From positions 1,178,001 to 1,242,000 of the forward strand of contig NZ_JAFNJS010000001.1 in the NCBI RefSeq assembly GCF_019024325.1: DNA of 64,000 bases, in the 5' to 3' direction. The position numbers and the translations under genes are program-made. Position 1 is the stretch's first letter. Each line of letters starts with the position of its first letter. Below, piece by piece: positions 25,578 through 34,308 of the stretch. A model generated the notes under the pieces. It worked only from the letters and a program-made list of their open reading frames with translations, ran no database searches and was not told the DNA's origin. The stretch comes from Falsiroseomonas tokyonensis. GTDB lineage: Bacteria > Pseudomonadota > Alphaproteobacteria > Acetobacterales > Acetobacteraceae.

Positions 25578-26603
25578 ATGACCGATCTGCCAAAGCGCAT
25601 CGCCGATGAGGCGGCGCTGGAGGAGGTGATGTCGCGCCCCGACCCGGCGCTGATCGCCGACCTGGCCCGCGTGCCGGGGGACATCCTGGTGCTCGGCGCC
25701 GCCGGCAAGATGGGTCCGACGCTGTGCCGCCTGGCCAAGCGCGCCGACCCGGCGCGGCGCGTCATCGCCGTGGCGCGCTGGTCCGAGGCCGGGCTGCGGG
25801 CGCGGATGGAGAGCTGGGGCATCGAATGCCTCGCCGCCGACCTGATGGACGACGCGGCGCTGGCGGCGCTGCCGGATGCGCCGAACGTGGTCTTCATGGC
25901 GGCGATGAAATTCGGCAGCACGGGGAATGAGGCGCTGACCTGGGCGATGAATGTGCAGCTGCCGGCCCGCGTCGCGGCGCGCTGGGCGGCCTCGCGCATC
26001 GTCTTCTTCTCCACCGGCAATGTGCTGCCGATGTGGCCGGTGAACGGACCAATGCCGGATGAGGATGCGACGCCCGCCCCGATCGGCGACTATGCCGCGA
26101 GCTGCCTCGGCCGCGAACGTGCCTTCCAGCATGCCGCCGCCACCCGCGGCACGCGCTGCTTCGGCATCCGCCTGAACTACGCCATCGACCTGCGCTACGG
26201 CGTGCTGCATGACATCGCCACCAAGGTCCTGGCCGGCACGCCGGTGCCGCTGGCCATGGGGCATGCGAACGTCATCTGGCAGGGCGATGCCAATGCCTGG
26301 ACTCTGCGCGCCCTGGCCGCCGCCGAGGAAAGCTGCCCGATCCTGAACGTGACGGGGCCGGAGACCGTTTCGGTGCGCTGGCTGGCGGAGCAATTGGCGC
26401 AGCGCATGGACCGCACGCCGGAATTCGCGGGGACGGAGGCGCCGAATGCGCTGCTCTCCAACGCCGCCCGCGCCTTCGCCCGCTTCGGCTACCCCCGCGT
26501 GCCGCTGCTGGTGCTGGTGGATTGGGTGGCGGACTGGGTCGCCAGCGGCGGCCGGGCGCTGGGCAAGGCGACGAAATTCGAGGTCCGGGATGGCCGCTTC
26601 TAG
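25578..26603 (+). CDS. NAD(P)-dependent epimerase/dehydratase-family (extended SDR-like) protein
   Basis: A 341-aa protein. After an unusual 33-residue N-terminal extension comes the Rossmann motif 'DILVLGAAGKMGPTL' (about residues 35-49), 'AADLMDDAAL' and 'NVVFMAAMKFGSTGN'. The normal SDR Tyr-x3-Lys is not obvious: 'GDYAASCLGRER' has Tyr but Arg or Gly at the Lys position, so catalysis may differ. Its last 14 bp overlap the tetR gene. The context (lactonase, aldolase, dehydrogenases) points to sugar or sugar-acid metabolism. Confidence 0.75.
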   Translation: MTDLPKRIADEAALEEVMSRPDPALIADLARVPGDILVLGAAGKMGPTLCRLAKRADPARRVIAVARWSEAGLRARMESWGIECLAADLMDDAALAALPDAPNVVFMAAMKFGSTGNEALTWAMNVQLPARVAARWAASRIVFFSTGNVLPMWPVNGPMPDEDATPAPIGDYAASCLGRERAFQHAAATRGTRCFGIRLNYAIDLRYGVLHDIATKVLAGTPVPLAMGHANVIWQGDANAWTLRALAAAEESCPILNVTGPETVSVRWLAEQLAQRMDRTPEFAGTEAPNALLSNAARAFARFGYPRVPLLVLVDWVADWVASGGRALGKATKFEVRDGRF

Positions 26604-27243
26604 CACCACGATCCGCGCGCAGGGCGAACTCTCCGCCCGCGCCCGCGCGACGCGCCAGCGCATCCTGGATGCGGCGCTGGTGGAATTCGCCGAGAAGGGC
26701 ATGGCCGGCAGCCGCGTGGACGAAATCGCCGCCCGCGCCGGCGCCAACAAGCGCATGCTCTACGCCTATTTCGGCAGCAAGGAGGAGCTGTGGCTGACGG
26801 TGCTGGAACGCGCCTATGCCGCGAAGCGGGAGGAGGAGCGGGAGCTTTCGGTGGACAGCCTGCCGCCGCTGGAGGCGATGGTGCGCCTCGTGGCCTTCAA
26901 CCTGCGCTACACCAGCCGCCACCCCGAATTCGTGGCCCTGCTGAACCAGGAAAACCTGCACCGCGCCGCCTATCTGAGCCGGTCGGAACATGTACCGGCG
27001 CTCTATTCCCCGATGCTGGAGGCGCTGACCACGGTGCTGGCGCGCGGCGCTGCGGCGGGTATCTTCCGCGACGGGGTGGACGCCATGCAGCTCTATATCT
27101 CCATCCTCGCCTTGGGCCATTTCTACGTCGCCAATCGCCACACCCTGTCCACCATCTTCGGCACGCCGCTGGACACCGAAGCCGCCATCGCGGCGCGGGA
27201 GGCGCATATCTCCGACTTCGTCCTGGGCTACCTACGGCCTTGA
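26590..27243 (+). CDS. TetR-family transcriptional regulator
   Basis: A 217-aa regulator. The HTH is at residues about 18-64 ('RQRILDAALVEFAEKGM', 'RVDEIAARAGANKRMLYAYF'), with a helical ligand domain resembling the AcrR/RutR-like C-terminal group behind it. ATG 26590 lies within the end of the epimerase gene. A 16-bp palindrome (27267-27282) begins 23 bp after its stop, directly before the aldolase operon, and a near-identical one precedes the TctC-B-A operon. TetR is the natural candidate to bind both. Confidence 0.9.
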   Translation: MAASSTTIRAQGELSARARATRQRILDAALVEFAEKGMAGSRVDEIAARAGANKRMLYAYFGSKEELWLTVLERAYAAKREEERELSVDSLPPLEAMVRLVAFNLRYTSRHPEFVALLNQENLHRAAYLSRSEHVPALYSPMLEALTTVLARGAAAGIFRDGVDAMQLYISILALGHFYVANRHTLSTIFGTPLDTEAAIAAREAHISDFVLGYLRP

Positions 27244-27266
27244 CCTGACCGCCCGGCCGAGACAAA

Positions 27267-27282
27267 GTAACCGCCTGGTTAC
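27267..27282. promoter_or_regulatory. Candidate operator site 1 (GTAACC-N4-GGTTAC)
   Basis: GTAACC-GCCT-GGTTAC is a perfect interrupted palindrome, extended by one further A:T pair on each side. It ends 21 bp before the GTG start of the aldolase gene and overlaps where a -10 box or transcription start would lie (TTGACC at 27240-27245 could be the -35). The same sequence pattern occurs at 38481-38496. It is the likely operator of the TetR protein encoded immediately upstream. Confidence 0.7.
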
Positions 27283-27303
27283 TGGTTGGCGGGGGGAAAC
27301 ACC

Positions 27304-28344
27304 GTGGGTCTGCGCTGGCAGGACTGGCCCGAAAACGTGCTGGCGCGGCTGCGGGCCGGCTGCGCCATCCCGGCGCATCCGCTGGCGCTGAATGCGCGGC
27401 GGGAATTGGACCCGCTGCGCCAGCGCGCGCTGTCCCGCTACTACCTTTCGGCCGGCGCCGGCGGGCTCGCCGTGGGCGTCCACACCACGCAATTCGCCAT
27501 CCGCCAGGTCGGGCTGTTCGACCGCGTGCTGTCCCTGGCCGCCGAGGCCGCGAGTGAGCGGGATGACGCGCCCATCCTGGTCGCCGGCGCCATCGGCCGC
27601 ACGGAGCAGGCGGTGCGGGAGGCGCGGATCGCCCGCGGCCTCGGCTACCACGCGGTGCTGCTGAGCCTCGCCGCCTGGAAGGGCGCCTCGGAGGACGAGA
27701 TCATCGCGCATTGCGCGGCGGTGGCGGCCGAGATGCCGGTCTTCGGCTTCTACCTGCAGCCGGCGGTGGGCGGCGTGAAGCTGCCGCTGTCCTTCTGGCG
27801 CCGCTTCGCCGCGATCGAGAATGTGGTCGCCATCAAGATGGCGCCCTTCGACCGCTATGCGACGCTGAACGTTCTGCGCGGCGTGCTCGAAGCGGGGGCG
27901 GTGGACCGCATTTCCCTCTATACCGGCAACGACGATCACATCGTCGCCGATCTGCTGACGCCCTTCGCGCTGGCCGGCGCCAAGACGCCGCTCCGCATCC
28001 TGGGCGGGCTGCTGGGGCATTGGAGCGTCTGGACCAAGGCCGCTGTCGACCTGCATGCGCGCTGCTGCGGCGCCGATGCCACGCCCGAATTGCTGGCGCT
28101 GGATGCGCAGGTGACGGAGATGAACGCCGCCGTCTTCGACGTGGCGCATAGCTTCCACGGCGTCATCGCCGGCTGCCACGAGATTTTGCGCCGCCAGGGC
28201 CTGCTGGAGGGCATCTGGTGCCTCGACCCGGCCGAGAGCCTCTCGCCGGGCCAGGCCGAACTGCTGACCACGGTGGCGCAACGCTACCCGCATCTGACGG
28301 ACGATGCCTTCGTCCGCGCGAACCTCAACACCTGGCTCTCCTGA
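27304..28344 (+). CDS. Dihydrodipicolinate synthase-family aldolase/lyase
   Basis: A 346-aa class I (Schiff-base) aldolase-superfamily protein. Lys178 in 'ENVVAIKMAPFDR' aligns with the DapA Schiff-base lysine, and Tyr150 in 'FGFYLQPAVGG' with the catalytic Tyr; their 28-residue spacing equals that of E. coli DapA. Members of this type often cleave 2-keto-3-deoxy sugar acids rather than make dihydrodipicolinate. GTG 27304 is chosen over TTG 27286 because GGGGGGAAA sits 4-12 bp before it. First gene of a five-gene operon behind operator site 1. Confidence 0.85.
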   Translation: MGLRWQDWPENVLARLRAGCAIPAHPLALNARRELDPLRQRALSRYYLSAGAGGLAVGVHTTQFAIRQVGLFDRVLSLAAEAASERDDAPILVAGAIGRTEQAVREARIARGLGYHAVLLSLAAWKGASEDEIIAHCAAVAAEMPVFGFYLQPAVGGVKLPLSFWRRFAAIENVVAIKMAPFDRYATLNVLRGVLEAGAVDRISLYTGNDDHIVADLLTPFALAGAKTPLRILGGLLGHWSVWTKAAVDLHARCCGADATPELLALDAQVTEMNAAVFDVAHSFHGVIAGCHEILRRQGLLEGIWCLDPAESLSPGQAELLTTVAQRYPHLTDDAFVRANLNTWLS

Positions 28345-28359
28345 AGGATATTGGCAAAC

Positions 28360-29514
28360 ATGGCGGAACGCCGCATCGGCCTCATCATGAACGGCGTCAC
28401 CGGACGCATGGGCATGAACCAGCACCTGATCCGCTCCATCGCGGCGATCCGCAAGGATGGCGGCGTGATGCTGAAGAACGGGGATCGCGTGATGCCCGAC
28501 CCCATCCTGGTCGGCCGCAACAAGGAAAAGCTGGAGGCGCTGGCGAAGGCGCATGGCATCTCCCGCGTCTCGACGGACCTCGACGCCTGCCTGGCCGATC
28601 CGAAGGACACGCTGTTCTTCGACGCCGCGACCACGCAGATGCGCGCCGGCCTGCTGACCAAGGCGATCGAGGCCGGCAAGGACATCTATTGCGAGAAGCC
28701 GACCGCCGACAGCCTGGCCGATGCCATGGCCGTCGCGCGGCTGGCGAAGCAGAAGGGCATCAAGGCCGGCGTGGTGCAGGACAAGCTGTTCCTGCCGGGC
28801 CTGCGCAAGCTGAAGATGGCGATCGACAGCGGCTTCTTCGGCAAGATCCTCAGCGTGAAGGGGGAGTTCGGCTACTGGGTCTTCGAGGGCGACCTGCAGC
28901 CCGCCCAGCGCCCGTCCTGGAACTACAAGAAGGATGAGGGCGGCGGCATCATCCTCGATATGCTCTGCCACTGGCGCTATGTGCTGGATAATCTCTTCGG
29001 CAATGTCGAGAGCGTCTCCTGCCTCGGCGCGACGCATATTGAGACGCGCATCGATGAGTCGGGAAAACCCTATAAGGCGGATAGCGATGACGCGGCCTAT
29101 GCGACCTTCCAGCTGGAAGGCGGCGTGATCGCGCATATCAACTCCAGCTGGGTGACGCGGGTGCGGCGCGACGACCTGGTGACCTTCCAGGTCGACGGCA
29201 CGCATGGCAGCGCGGTGGCAGGCCTGCAGAAGTGCTGGACCCAGTCGCGCGTGAACACGCCGAAGCCGGTCTGGAGCCCCGACACGCCGCAGCCTATCAA
29301 CTTCTACGAGGGCTGGCAGGAAATCCCAGACACCGAGCCGATGCCCAATGGTTTCCGCGTGCAGTGGGAGCTGTTCTTCAAATACCTGGCCGGCGAAGTC
29401 GCGACCTATCCCTGGGATCTGCTGGCCGGCGCCAAGGGCGTGCAGCTGGCGGAGGCCGGGCTGCAGAGCTGGGCGGAGCGCCGCTGGATCGATCTGCCGA
29501 AGCTGGAGGTGTGA
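28360..29514 (+). CDS. Gfo/Idh/MocA-family oxidoreductase
   Basis: A 384-aa NAD(P)-dependent dehydrogenase. The Rossmann domain has 'GLIMNGVTGRMGMNQHL', and the family EKP motif is in 'DIYCEKPTADS'. The C-terminal substrate domain includes 'GGGIILDMLCHWRYVLDNLFG', with a candidate catalytic Asp/His pair. The family oxidises sugars, inositols or related polyols at one hydroxyl. ATG 28360 is preferred over TTG 28351 on ribosome-site spacing (GAAGGA). The gene continues directly into the DUF993 gene. Confidence 0.88.
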   Translation: MAERRIGLIMNGVTGRMGMNQHLIRSIAAIRKDGGVMLKNGDRVMPDPILVGRNKEKLEALAKAHGISRVSTDLDACLADPKDTLFFDAATTQMRAGLLTKAIEAGKDIYCEKPTADSLADAMAVARLAKQKGIKAGVVQDKLFLPGLRKLKMAIDSGFFGKILSVKGEFGYWVFEGDLQPAQRPSWNYKKDEGGGIILDMLCHWRYVLDNLFGNVESVSCLGATHIETRIDESGKPYKADSDDAAYATFQLEGGVIAHINSSWVTRVRRDDLVTFQVDGTHGSAVAGLQKCWTQSRVNTPKPVWSPDTPQPINFYEGWQEIPDTEPMPNGFRVQWELFFKYLAGEVATYPWDLLAGAKGVQLAEAGLQSWAERRWIDLPKLEV

Positions 29515-29516
29515 GC

Positions 29517-30662
29517 ATGCCCACCATCAAGCTGCCCGAGGGCGATTACACCCTGAAGGGCCCGCGCGATTTCCCGAAGGCGACGCCGCCTTTTCCGCGC
29601 GTCGCACTCGCCGCCGCGCATGTCGTGGCGGACACGATGGCCGAGCAGGACCCGTGGCTCGACGCCAAGATCGACTGGGACCGCACCATCGCCTTCCGGA
29701 AGCACCTGTGGTCGCTGGGCCTCGGCGTGGCGGAGGCGATGGACACGGCGCAGCGCGGCATGGGCCTCGATTGGACGGCGGCGCAGGAGCTGATCCGCCG
29801 CTCACTGGACGCGATGCAGGACCATCCCGGCGCGGTGATGGCCAGCGGCGCCGGCACGGACCACCTCGCACCCGGCCCCGACGTGACCGTGGACGATGTG
29901 ATCCGCGCCTATGAGGAGCAGTGCGAGGCCGTGGAGGCGATGGGCGGCCGCATCATCCTGATGGCCTCGCGCGCTTTGGCGAAAGCCGCGAAATCGCCGG
30001 CGGATTACGAGCGCGTCTATGACCGCATCCTGTCCCAGGTGAAGCAGCCCGTCGTCATCCACTGGCTGGGCGAAATGTTCGACCCGGCGCTGGAAGGTTA
30101 TTGGGGCAATCACGACCACATGGCGGCGATGGAGACCGCCCTGAAGGTCATCCACGCCCATGCCGACAAGGTCGATGGCGTGAAGGTCTCGCTGCTGGAC
30201 GACCAGAAGGAGATCTCGATGCGCCGCCGCCTGCCGAAGGGCGTGCGCATGTACACCGGCGACGACTTCAACTACGCGGAACTCATCGCCGGCGACAGCC
30301 ACGGCTATTCCGACGCGCTGCTCGGCATCTTCGACCCGATCGCGCCGGCGGTGGGCGGTGCGCTGGCCAGCCTCGCGAAGAACGACCTCTCGACCTTCCA
30401 CGACATCCTGGCGCCGACGGTGCCGCTGAGCCGCCATATCTTCAAGGCGCCGACGCGCTTCTACAAGACGGGCGTGGTCTTCATGGCCTGGCTGAACGGC
30501 CACCAGGACCACTTCGTCATGATCGGCGGCCAGCAATCCACCCGCAGCATCCGCCATTTTTCGGAATTGTTTCGCCTGGCCGACAAGGCCGGCCTGCTGC
30601 GGGATCCGGACATGGCGGTGGCGCGGATGCGGAACCTGCTCGCGCTGCACGGTGCCGCCTGA
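29517..30662 (+). CDS. DUF993 protein, dihydrodipicolinate-synthase-like TIM barrel
   Basis: A 381-aa protein of the DUF993 family, annotated as distant dihydrodipicolinate synthase relatives. Notable segments are 'VMASGAGTDHLAPGP', 'PVVIHWLGEMFDPAL', 'VDGVKVSLLDDQKE' (Lys223, a possible Schiff-base residue) and 'VFMAWLNGHQDHFVMIGG'. Function is unproven. GGAGGT precedes ATG 29517. It is placed between a MocA-type dehydrogenase and a sugar isomerase in one operon, so a second aldolase or lyase step is an inference from context only. Confidence 0.82.
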   Translation: MPTIKLPEGDYTLKGPRDFPKATPPFPRVALAAAHVVADTMAEQDPWLDAKIDWDRTIAFRKHLWSLGLGVAEAMDTAQRGMGLDWTAAQELIRRSLDAMQDHPGAVMASGAGTDHLAPGPDVTVDDVIRAYEEQCEAVEAMGGRIILMASRALAKAAKSPADYERVYDRILSQVKQPVVIHWLGEMFDPALEGYWGNHDHMAAMETALKVIHAHADKVDGVKVSLLDDQKEISMRRRLPKGVRMYTGDDFNYAELIAGDSHGYSDALLGIFDPIAPAVGGALASLAKNDLSTFHDILAPTVPLSRHIFKAPTRFYKTGVVFMAWLNGHQDHFVMIGGQQSTRSIRHFSELFRLADKAGLLRDPDMAVARMRNLLALHGAA

Positions 30663-31468
30663 TGGAGATGTCGCTGAACACCGTCACGGTGAGGGAGAAA
30701 TGGGGCCTCGCCGACTGTATCGAGGGCTGTGCGCGGCACGGTATCCCCGCCATCTCGCCCTGGCGTGACGTGCTGCAGGCCATGGGCGTGGAGCGTGCCG
30801 CAAAGCAGATCCGCGATGCCAGCCTCGCGGTCAGCGGGTTGTGCCGCGGCGGCATGTTTCCGGCCGCCGATGCCGCTGGCCGCGCCGCGGCCATCGAGGA
30901 CAATCTGCGGGCCATCGAGGAAGCGCACACCATCGGCGCCGCCTGCCTGGTGATGGTGTGTGGTGGCCTGCCGCCGGGTTCCAAGGATCTGCCCGGCGCG
31001 CGCGCCATGGTGCGCGATGGGCTCGCCGCCATCATGCCAGCGGCGCGCGCCGCCGGCGTGACCATCGCGCTGGAGCCGCTGCATCCCATGACCTGCGCGG
31101 ACCGCTCCGTGCTGTCGACGCTCGGCCAGGCGCTCGACCTCTGCGACGAATTCGGCGAAGGCATGGGCGTCGCGCTCGATGTCTACCACGTCTGGTGGGA
31201 CCCGCAGCTGGAAGCGCAGGTCGCGCGCGCCGGTTCGCGCATCGCCGCCTTCCATGTCTGCGACTGGAAGGTGCCGACGCTCGACACCGTCTTCGATCGC
31301 GGCATCCCTGGCGAAGGCTGCATCGACATCCCCGCCATCCGCCGCATGGTGGAAGCGCAGGGCTACGACAGCTTCGCCGAGGTCGAGATCCTGTCGAAGC
31401 ACTGGTGGCAGCAGGACCCGGACCAGGTGCTGCCCCTGCTGAAGGAACGCCACGCCTCCGCCGTCTGA
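30662..31468 (+). CDS. Sugar phosphate isomerase/epimerase-family TIM barrel
   Basis: A 268-aa xylose-isomerase-like TIM barrel (AP endonuclease 2 superfamily, IolE/IolI-like). The expected metal ligands are in place: Glu in 'VTIALEPLHPM', Asp/His in 'VALDVYHVWWD', His in 'AAFHVCDW' and Glu in 'FAEVEI'. It probably isomerises or epimerises a keto-sugar made by the MocA dehydrogenase. ATG overlaps the DUF993 stop by 1 bp; a second ATG lies 6 bp further on. Confidence 0.85.
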   Translation: MEMSLNTVTVREKWGLADCIEGCARHGIPAISPWRDVLQAMGVERAAKQIRDASLAVSGLCRGGMFPAADAAGRAAAIEDNLRAIEEAHTIGAACLVMVCGGLPPGSKDLPGARAMVRDGLAAIMPAARAAGVTIALEPLHPMTCADRSVLSTLGQALDLCDEFGEGMGVALDVYHVWWDPQLEAQVARAGSRIAAFHVCDWKVPTLDTVFDRGIPGEGCIDIPAIRRMVEAQGYDSFAEVEILSKHWWQQDPDQVLPLLKERHASAV

Positions 31469-31494
31469 GACCAACAAGAAACGGGAGAACAAGA

Positions 31495-32466
31495 ATGACC
31501 GGCCTCCGCATCTCGCGCCGCGCGCTGCTCGGCACCGTCCTCGCCACGCCGGCGCTTGCCCAGGGCTGGGCGCCCACGCGGCCGCTGCGCTTCGTGGTGC
31601 CCTTCCCGCCGGGCGGCGCGACCGACGTCGTGGCGCGCGTCATCGCCGACCGGATGCAGGAAAAGCTGGGCCAGCCCGTCACGGTGGAAAACCGCACCGG
31701 CGCCGGCGGCAATGTGGGCGTGGAGAACGTGGTGCGCAGCGCGGCGGATGGCCTGACCATCCTCATGGGCACCACCGGCACGCTGACCATCAACCCGCAT
31801 CTCTACACCAATATGGGCTTCAACCCGGCGACCGACCTGACGCCGATCGGCATGGCCTTTTCCACCGACCATGTGCTGATCGTGCATCCCTCCGTCCCCG
31901 CGCAGAACCTGCAGGAATTCCTGGCGCTGCTGCGGTCGCGGCCGAATGCGCTGTCCTACGGCTCCGGCGGCAACGGCTCCTCCACCCATCTGGTGCCGGA
32001 GCTGTTCAAGCTGGTGGCGCGGGTGGAGATGCAGCACGTGCCCTATCGCGGCAGCGCGCCGGCGCTGAACGACACGGTGGCCGGCAACGTCCAGGTGATG
32101 CTGGACCAGCTGCCCTCCGCCCTGCCGCAGGTGCAGGGCGGCCGCGTGCGGGCGCTGGCGGTCACGGGCCCGAAGCGCTCCGCCCTGCTGCCCAACCTGC
32201 CGACCTTTGCCGAGGCCGGGCTCGCGGATGCGCAGGCTACCTCCTGGGGCGCCGTCATGGCCCCTGCCGGCCTGCCCGCCGCGACGACAGAGCGCCTGTC
32301 CACCGTGTTGCGCGAAGTGCTGGCGGAGCCCGCCGTGCAGCAGCGGCTCGCGGCCGCTGGCGCCGATGCCGTGACCTCCACCCCCGCGGAGCTCGCCGCG
32401 ACGATGCGGGAGGAGACGGCGAAATGGGGCCGCGTGATCCGGGAAGCGCGCATCACCGTGAACTGA
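31495..32466 (+). CDS. Bug-family tripartite tricarboxylate transporter substrate-binding protein
   Basis: A 323-aa periplasmic receptor with a Tat-like signal (ISRRALLGTVLATPALAQ). Bug signatures: 'RPLRFVVPFPPGGATDVVAR', 'LGQPVTVENRTGAGG' and 'MQHVPYRGSAPALNDTVAG'. GGGAG 8 bp upstream supports the start. It ends the operon that starts with the aldolase, so its ligand is probably the substrate, or a precursor, of that pathway. It lacks its own TctAB and could share the pair at 39.5-41.6 kb. Confidence 0.9.
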   Translation: MTGLRISRRALLGTVLATPALAQGWAPTRPLRFVVPFPPGGATDVVARVIADRMQEKLGQPVTVENRTGAGGNVGVENVVRSAADGLTILMGTTGTLTINPHLYTNMGFNPATDLTPIGMAFSTDHVLIVHPSVPAQNLQEFLALLRSRPNALSYGSGGNGSSTHLVPELFKLVARVEMQHVPYRGSAPALNDTVAGNVQVMLDQLPSALPQVQGGRVRALAVTGPKRSALLPNLPTFAEAGLADAQATSWGAVMAPAGLPAATTERLSTVLREVLAEPAVQQRLAAAGADAVTSTPAELAATMREETAKWGRVIREARITVN

Positions 32467-32530
32467 ACGCAGCCTTGACGGCGGCCGCAGCATCGCCAGG
32501 CTGCGGCCGCACCTTCCAAGGCCTCACGAT

Positions 32531-33097
32531 ATGCCTTCGCTGCCCCGCTGGGCCTGGATCGCCATCCTGCTCGGCCTGCTCGCCGCCACCGTGCTCATCC
32601 TGCTGGCCATGGGGCGGGAGCCGATCTGCAAATGCGGCAGCATCAAGCTGTGGCATGGCGAGGTCATCAGTGCCGAGAATTCGCAGCACATCACGGACTG
32701 GTACACGCCCAGCCACATCGCGCACGGGCTGATCTTCTACGCCGCCCTGCACCTGGTGGCGCGCCGCCTCGGCCTGCTGCCGCGCGCCGCCATCGCGACG
32801 GTGGTGGAGGCGGGGTGGGAGATCGTCGAGAACACCGATGCGGTGATCCAGCGCTACCGCGAGGCGACCATCGCGCTGGACTATTTTGGTGACAGCGTCC
32901 TGAATTCCGGCTTCGACATCGTCGCCATGTGGCTGGGCTTCGCGCTGGCCGCGCGGCTGCCGGTCTGGGGCAGCGTCGCGCTGCTGCTGGCGATGGAGGT
33001 GGGCGTCGCGCTGGTGATCCGCGACAACCTCACCCTGAATGTGCTGATGCTGCTTTGGCCGCTGGATGCCGTGAAGGAATGGCAGGCGGCGAGGTAG
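32531..33097 (+). CDS. UPF0314/DUF2585 family membrane protein
   Basis: A 188-aa protein with about five hydrophobic segments and the family signature 'CKCGSIKLWHGEVIS...SQHITDWYTPSHIAHG' (residues about 33-68, split here). DUF2585/UPF0314 is a small alphaproteobacterial family of unknown function. The position between two arms of the catabolic island may be incidental. It is convergent with the M20 gene, 1 bp apart. Confidence 0.85.
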   Translation: MPSLPRWAWIAILLGLLAATVLILLAMGREPICKCGSIKLWHGEVISAENSQHITDWYTPSHIAHGLIFYAALHLVARRLGLLPRAAIATVVEAGWEIVENTDAVIQRYREATIALDYFGDSVLNSGFDIVAMWLGFALAARLPVWGSVALLLAMEVGVALVIRDNLTLNVLMLLWPLDAVKEWQAAR

Positions 33098-33098
33098 C

Positions 33099-34295
33099 TC
33101 AGCCCTTCGCCCAGTCCAGCTCCTCCGCCACCAGGCTCGCCCAATAGGCGGCGCCGAGCACCAGGGCGTCGTCGTTGAAGTCGTAGCGCGGCGTATGGAC
33201 GTTATGAAAACTGCCATCGGCGTTCATGCCATTGCCGATGCGCATGAAGACGCCGGGCTTTTCCTGCAGCATGAAGGCGAAATCCTCCCCGCCCGTGCTG
33301 AGGCCGACCTCGCCGACCTTGTCCTGGCCGACCAGCGCGGCCGCGGCGGCGATGGCGACCGGCAGCTTCTCCGTGGCATTCACCGTGGGCGGGCAGAGCG
33401 GCACATAGCTGAAGGTGGCGGTGCAGCCCTGGGCGGCAGCCAGCGATTCGGCCAGCGCCTGCAGCCGGCTGCGGATGATCGCCTGGTCCGAGGTCTCGAA
33501 ATAGCGCGCGGTGCCGCGCACCACGACCTTGGCCGGCATGACATTCGGCGAATCGAAGCTGCCGCCCGCGACATGGCCGACGGAAAGCGCGGCGCTGGCG
33601 GTGGGCTTCAGGTTGCGCGGCAGGATGGTGTGCACGGCCAGCAGGAACTGGCCCAGCGCCACGGTGGCATCGGTCGCCAGGTGCGGCGCCGCGCCGCCAT
33701 GCCCGCCGCTGCCGTGGAATTCCACGCCCCAGAAATCGGCCCCCGCCAGCATCGGCCCCGGACGCGTCGCGAACTGGCCCACCGGCAGGCCCGGCGAATT
33801 GTGCAGGCCATAGACCGCATCGACGGGAAAGCGGTCGAACAGCCCATCCTTGATCATCGCCGGCGCGCCGGTGCCGGCTTCCTCCGCCGGCTGGAAGATG
33901 AACTGCACCGTGCCGGCAAAATCCGGCTGGCTCGCCAGGTAGCGCGCGGCGCCCAGCAGCATGGTGGTGTGCCCGTCATGCCCGCAGGCATGCATCTTGC
34001 CGGGCACGGTGGAGGCATGCGCGAAATCGTTCTCCTCCTGGATGAACAGCGCATCCATGTCCGCGCGCAGACCGATGGCGCGCTGCCCCGGCCGGCTGCC
34101 CTGCAGCGTTCCGACCACGCCGGTGCCGCCGATGCCCTCCGTCACCGCGATGCCCCATTCGCGCAGTTTCGTGGCCACCAGCGCCGCGGTGCGGTGTTCC
34201 TCGAACCGCGTCTCGGGATGGCGGTGGATGTCCTGGCGGATCGCGCGCAATTCGCCGTCATAGGCGCGGATCGCGTCGAGGATGTCCTTGCGCAT
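33099..34295 (-). CDS. M20 family metal-dependent amidohydrolase (hippurate hydrolase-like)
   Basis: A 398-aa M20D amidohydrolase. It carries the paired metal motif 'HACGHDGHTTMLLGAA', the catalytic 'FQPAEEAGTGA', and 'GLHNSPGLPVGQFATR' with the family dimerisation domain around residues 185-300. Such enzymes cleave N-acyl amino acids or related amides. ATG 34295 is preferred because GGAGAG lies about 5 bp upstream. Last gene of a four-gene minus-strand operon in the island; a role releasing an acyl or amino group from the substrate is possible. Confidence 0.9.
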   Translation of the reverse strand: MRKDILDAIRAYDGELRAIRQDIHRHPETRFEEHRTAALVATKLREWGIAVTEGIGGTGVVGTLQGSRPGQRAIGLRADMDALFIQEENDFAHASTVPGKMHACGHDGHTTMLLGAARYLASQPDFAGTVQFIFQPAEEAGTGAPAMIKDGLFDRFPVDAVYGLHNSPGLPVGQFATRPGPMLAGADFWGVEFHGSGGHGGAAPHLATDATVALGQFLLAVHTILPRNLKPTASAALSVGHVAGGSFDSPNVMPAKVVVRGTARYFETSDQAIIRSRLQALAESLAAAQGCTATFSYVPLCPPTVNATEKLPVAIAAAAALVGQDKVGEVGLSTGGEDFAFMLQEKPGVFMRIGNGMNADGSFHNVHTPRYDFNDDALVLGAAYWASLVAEELDWAKG

Positions 34296-34308
34296 GCGTC
34301 TCTCCAAC

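Noticed and set aside
27240-27245. TTGACC as a -35 box for the aldolase operon (and TTGACG at 38447-38452 for the transporter operon)
   Set aside because: Both arise from the stop codon context of the preceding gene (T-TGA-C), and neither has a good -10 at the right distance, so they were not listed as promoters.
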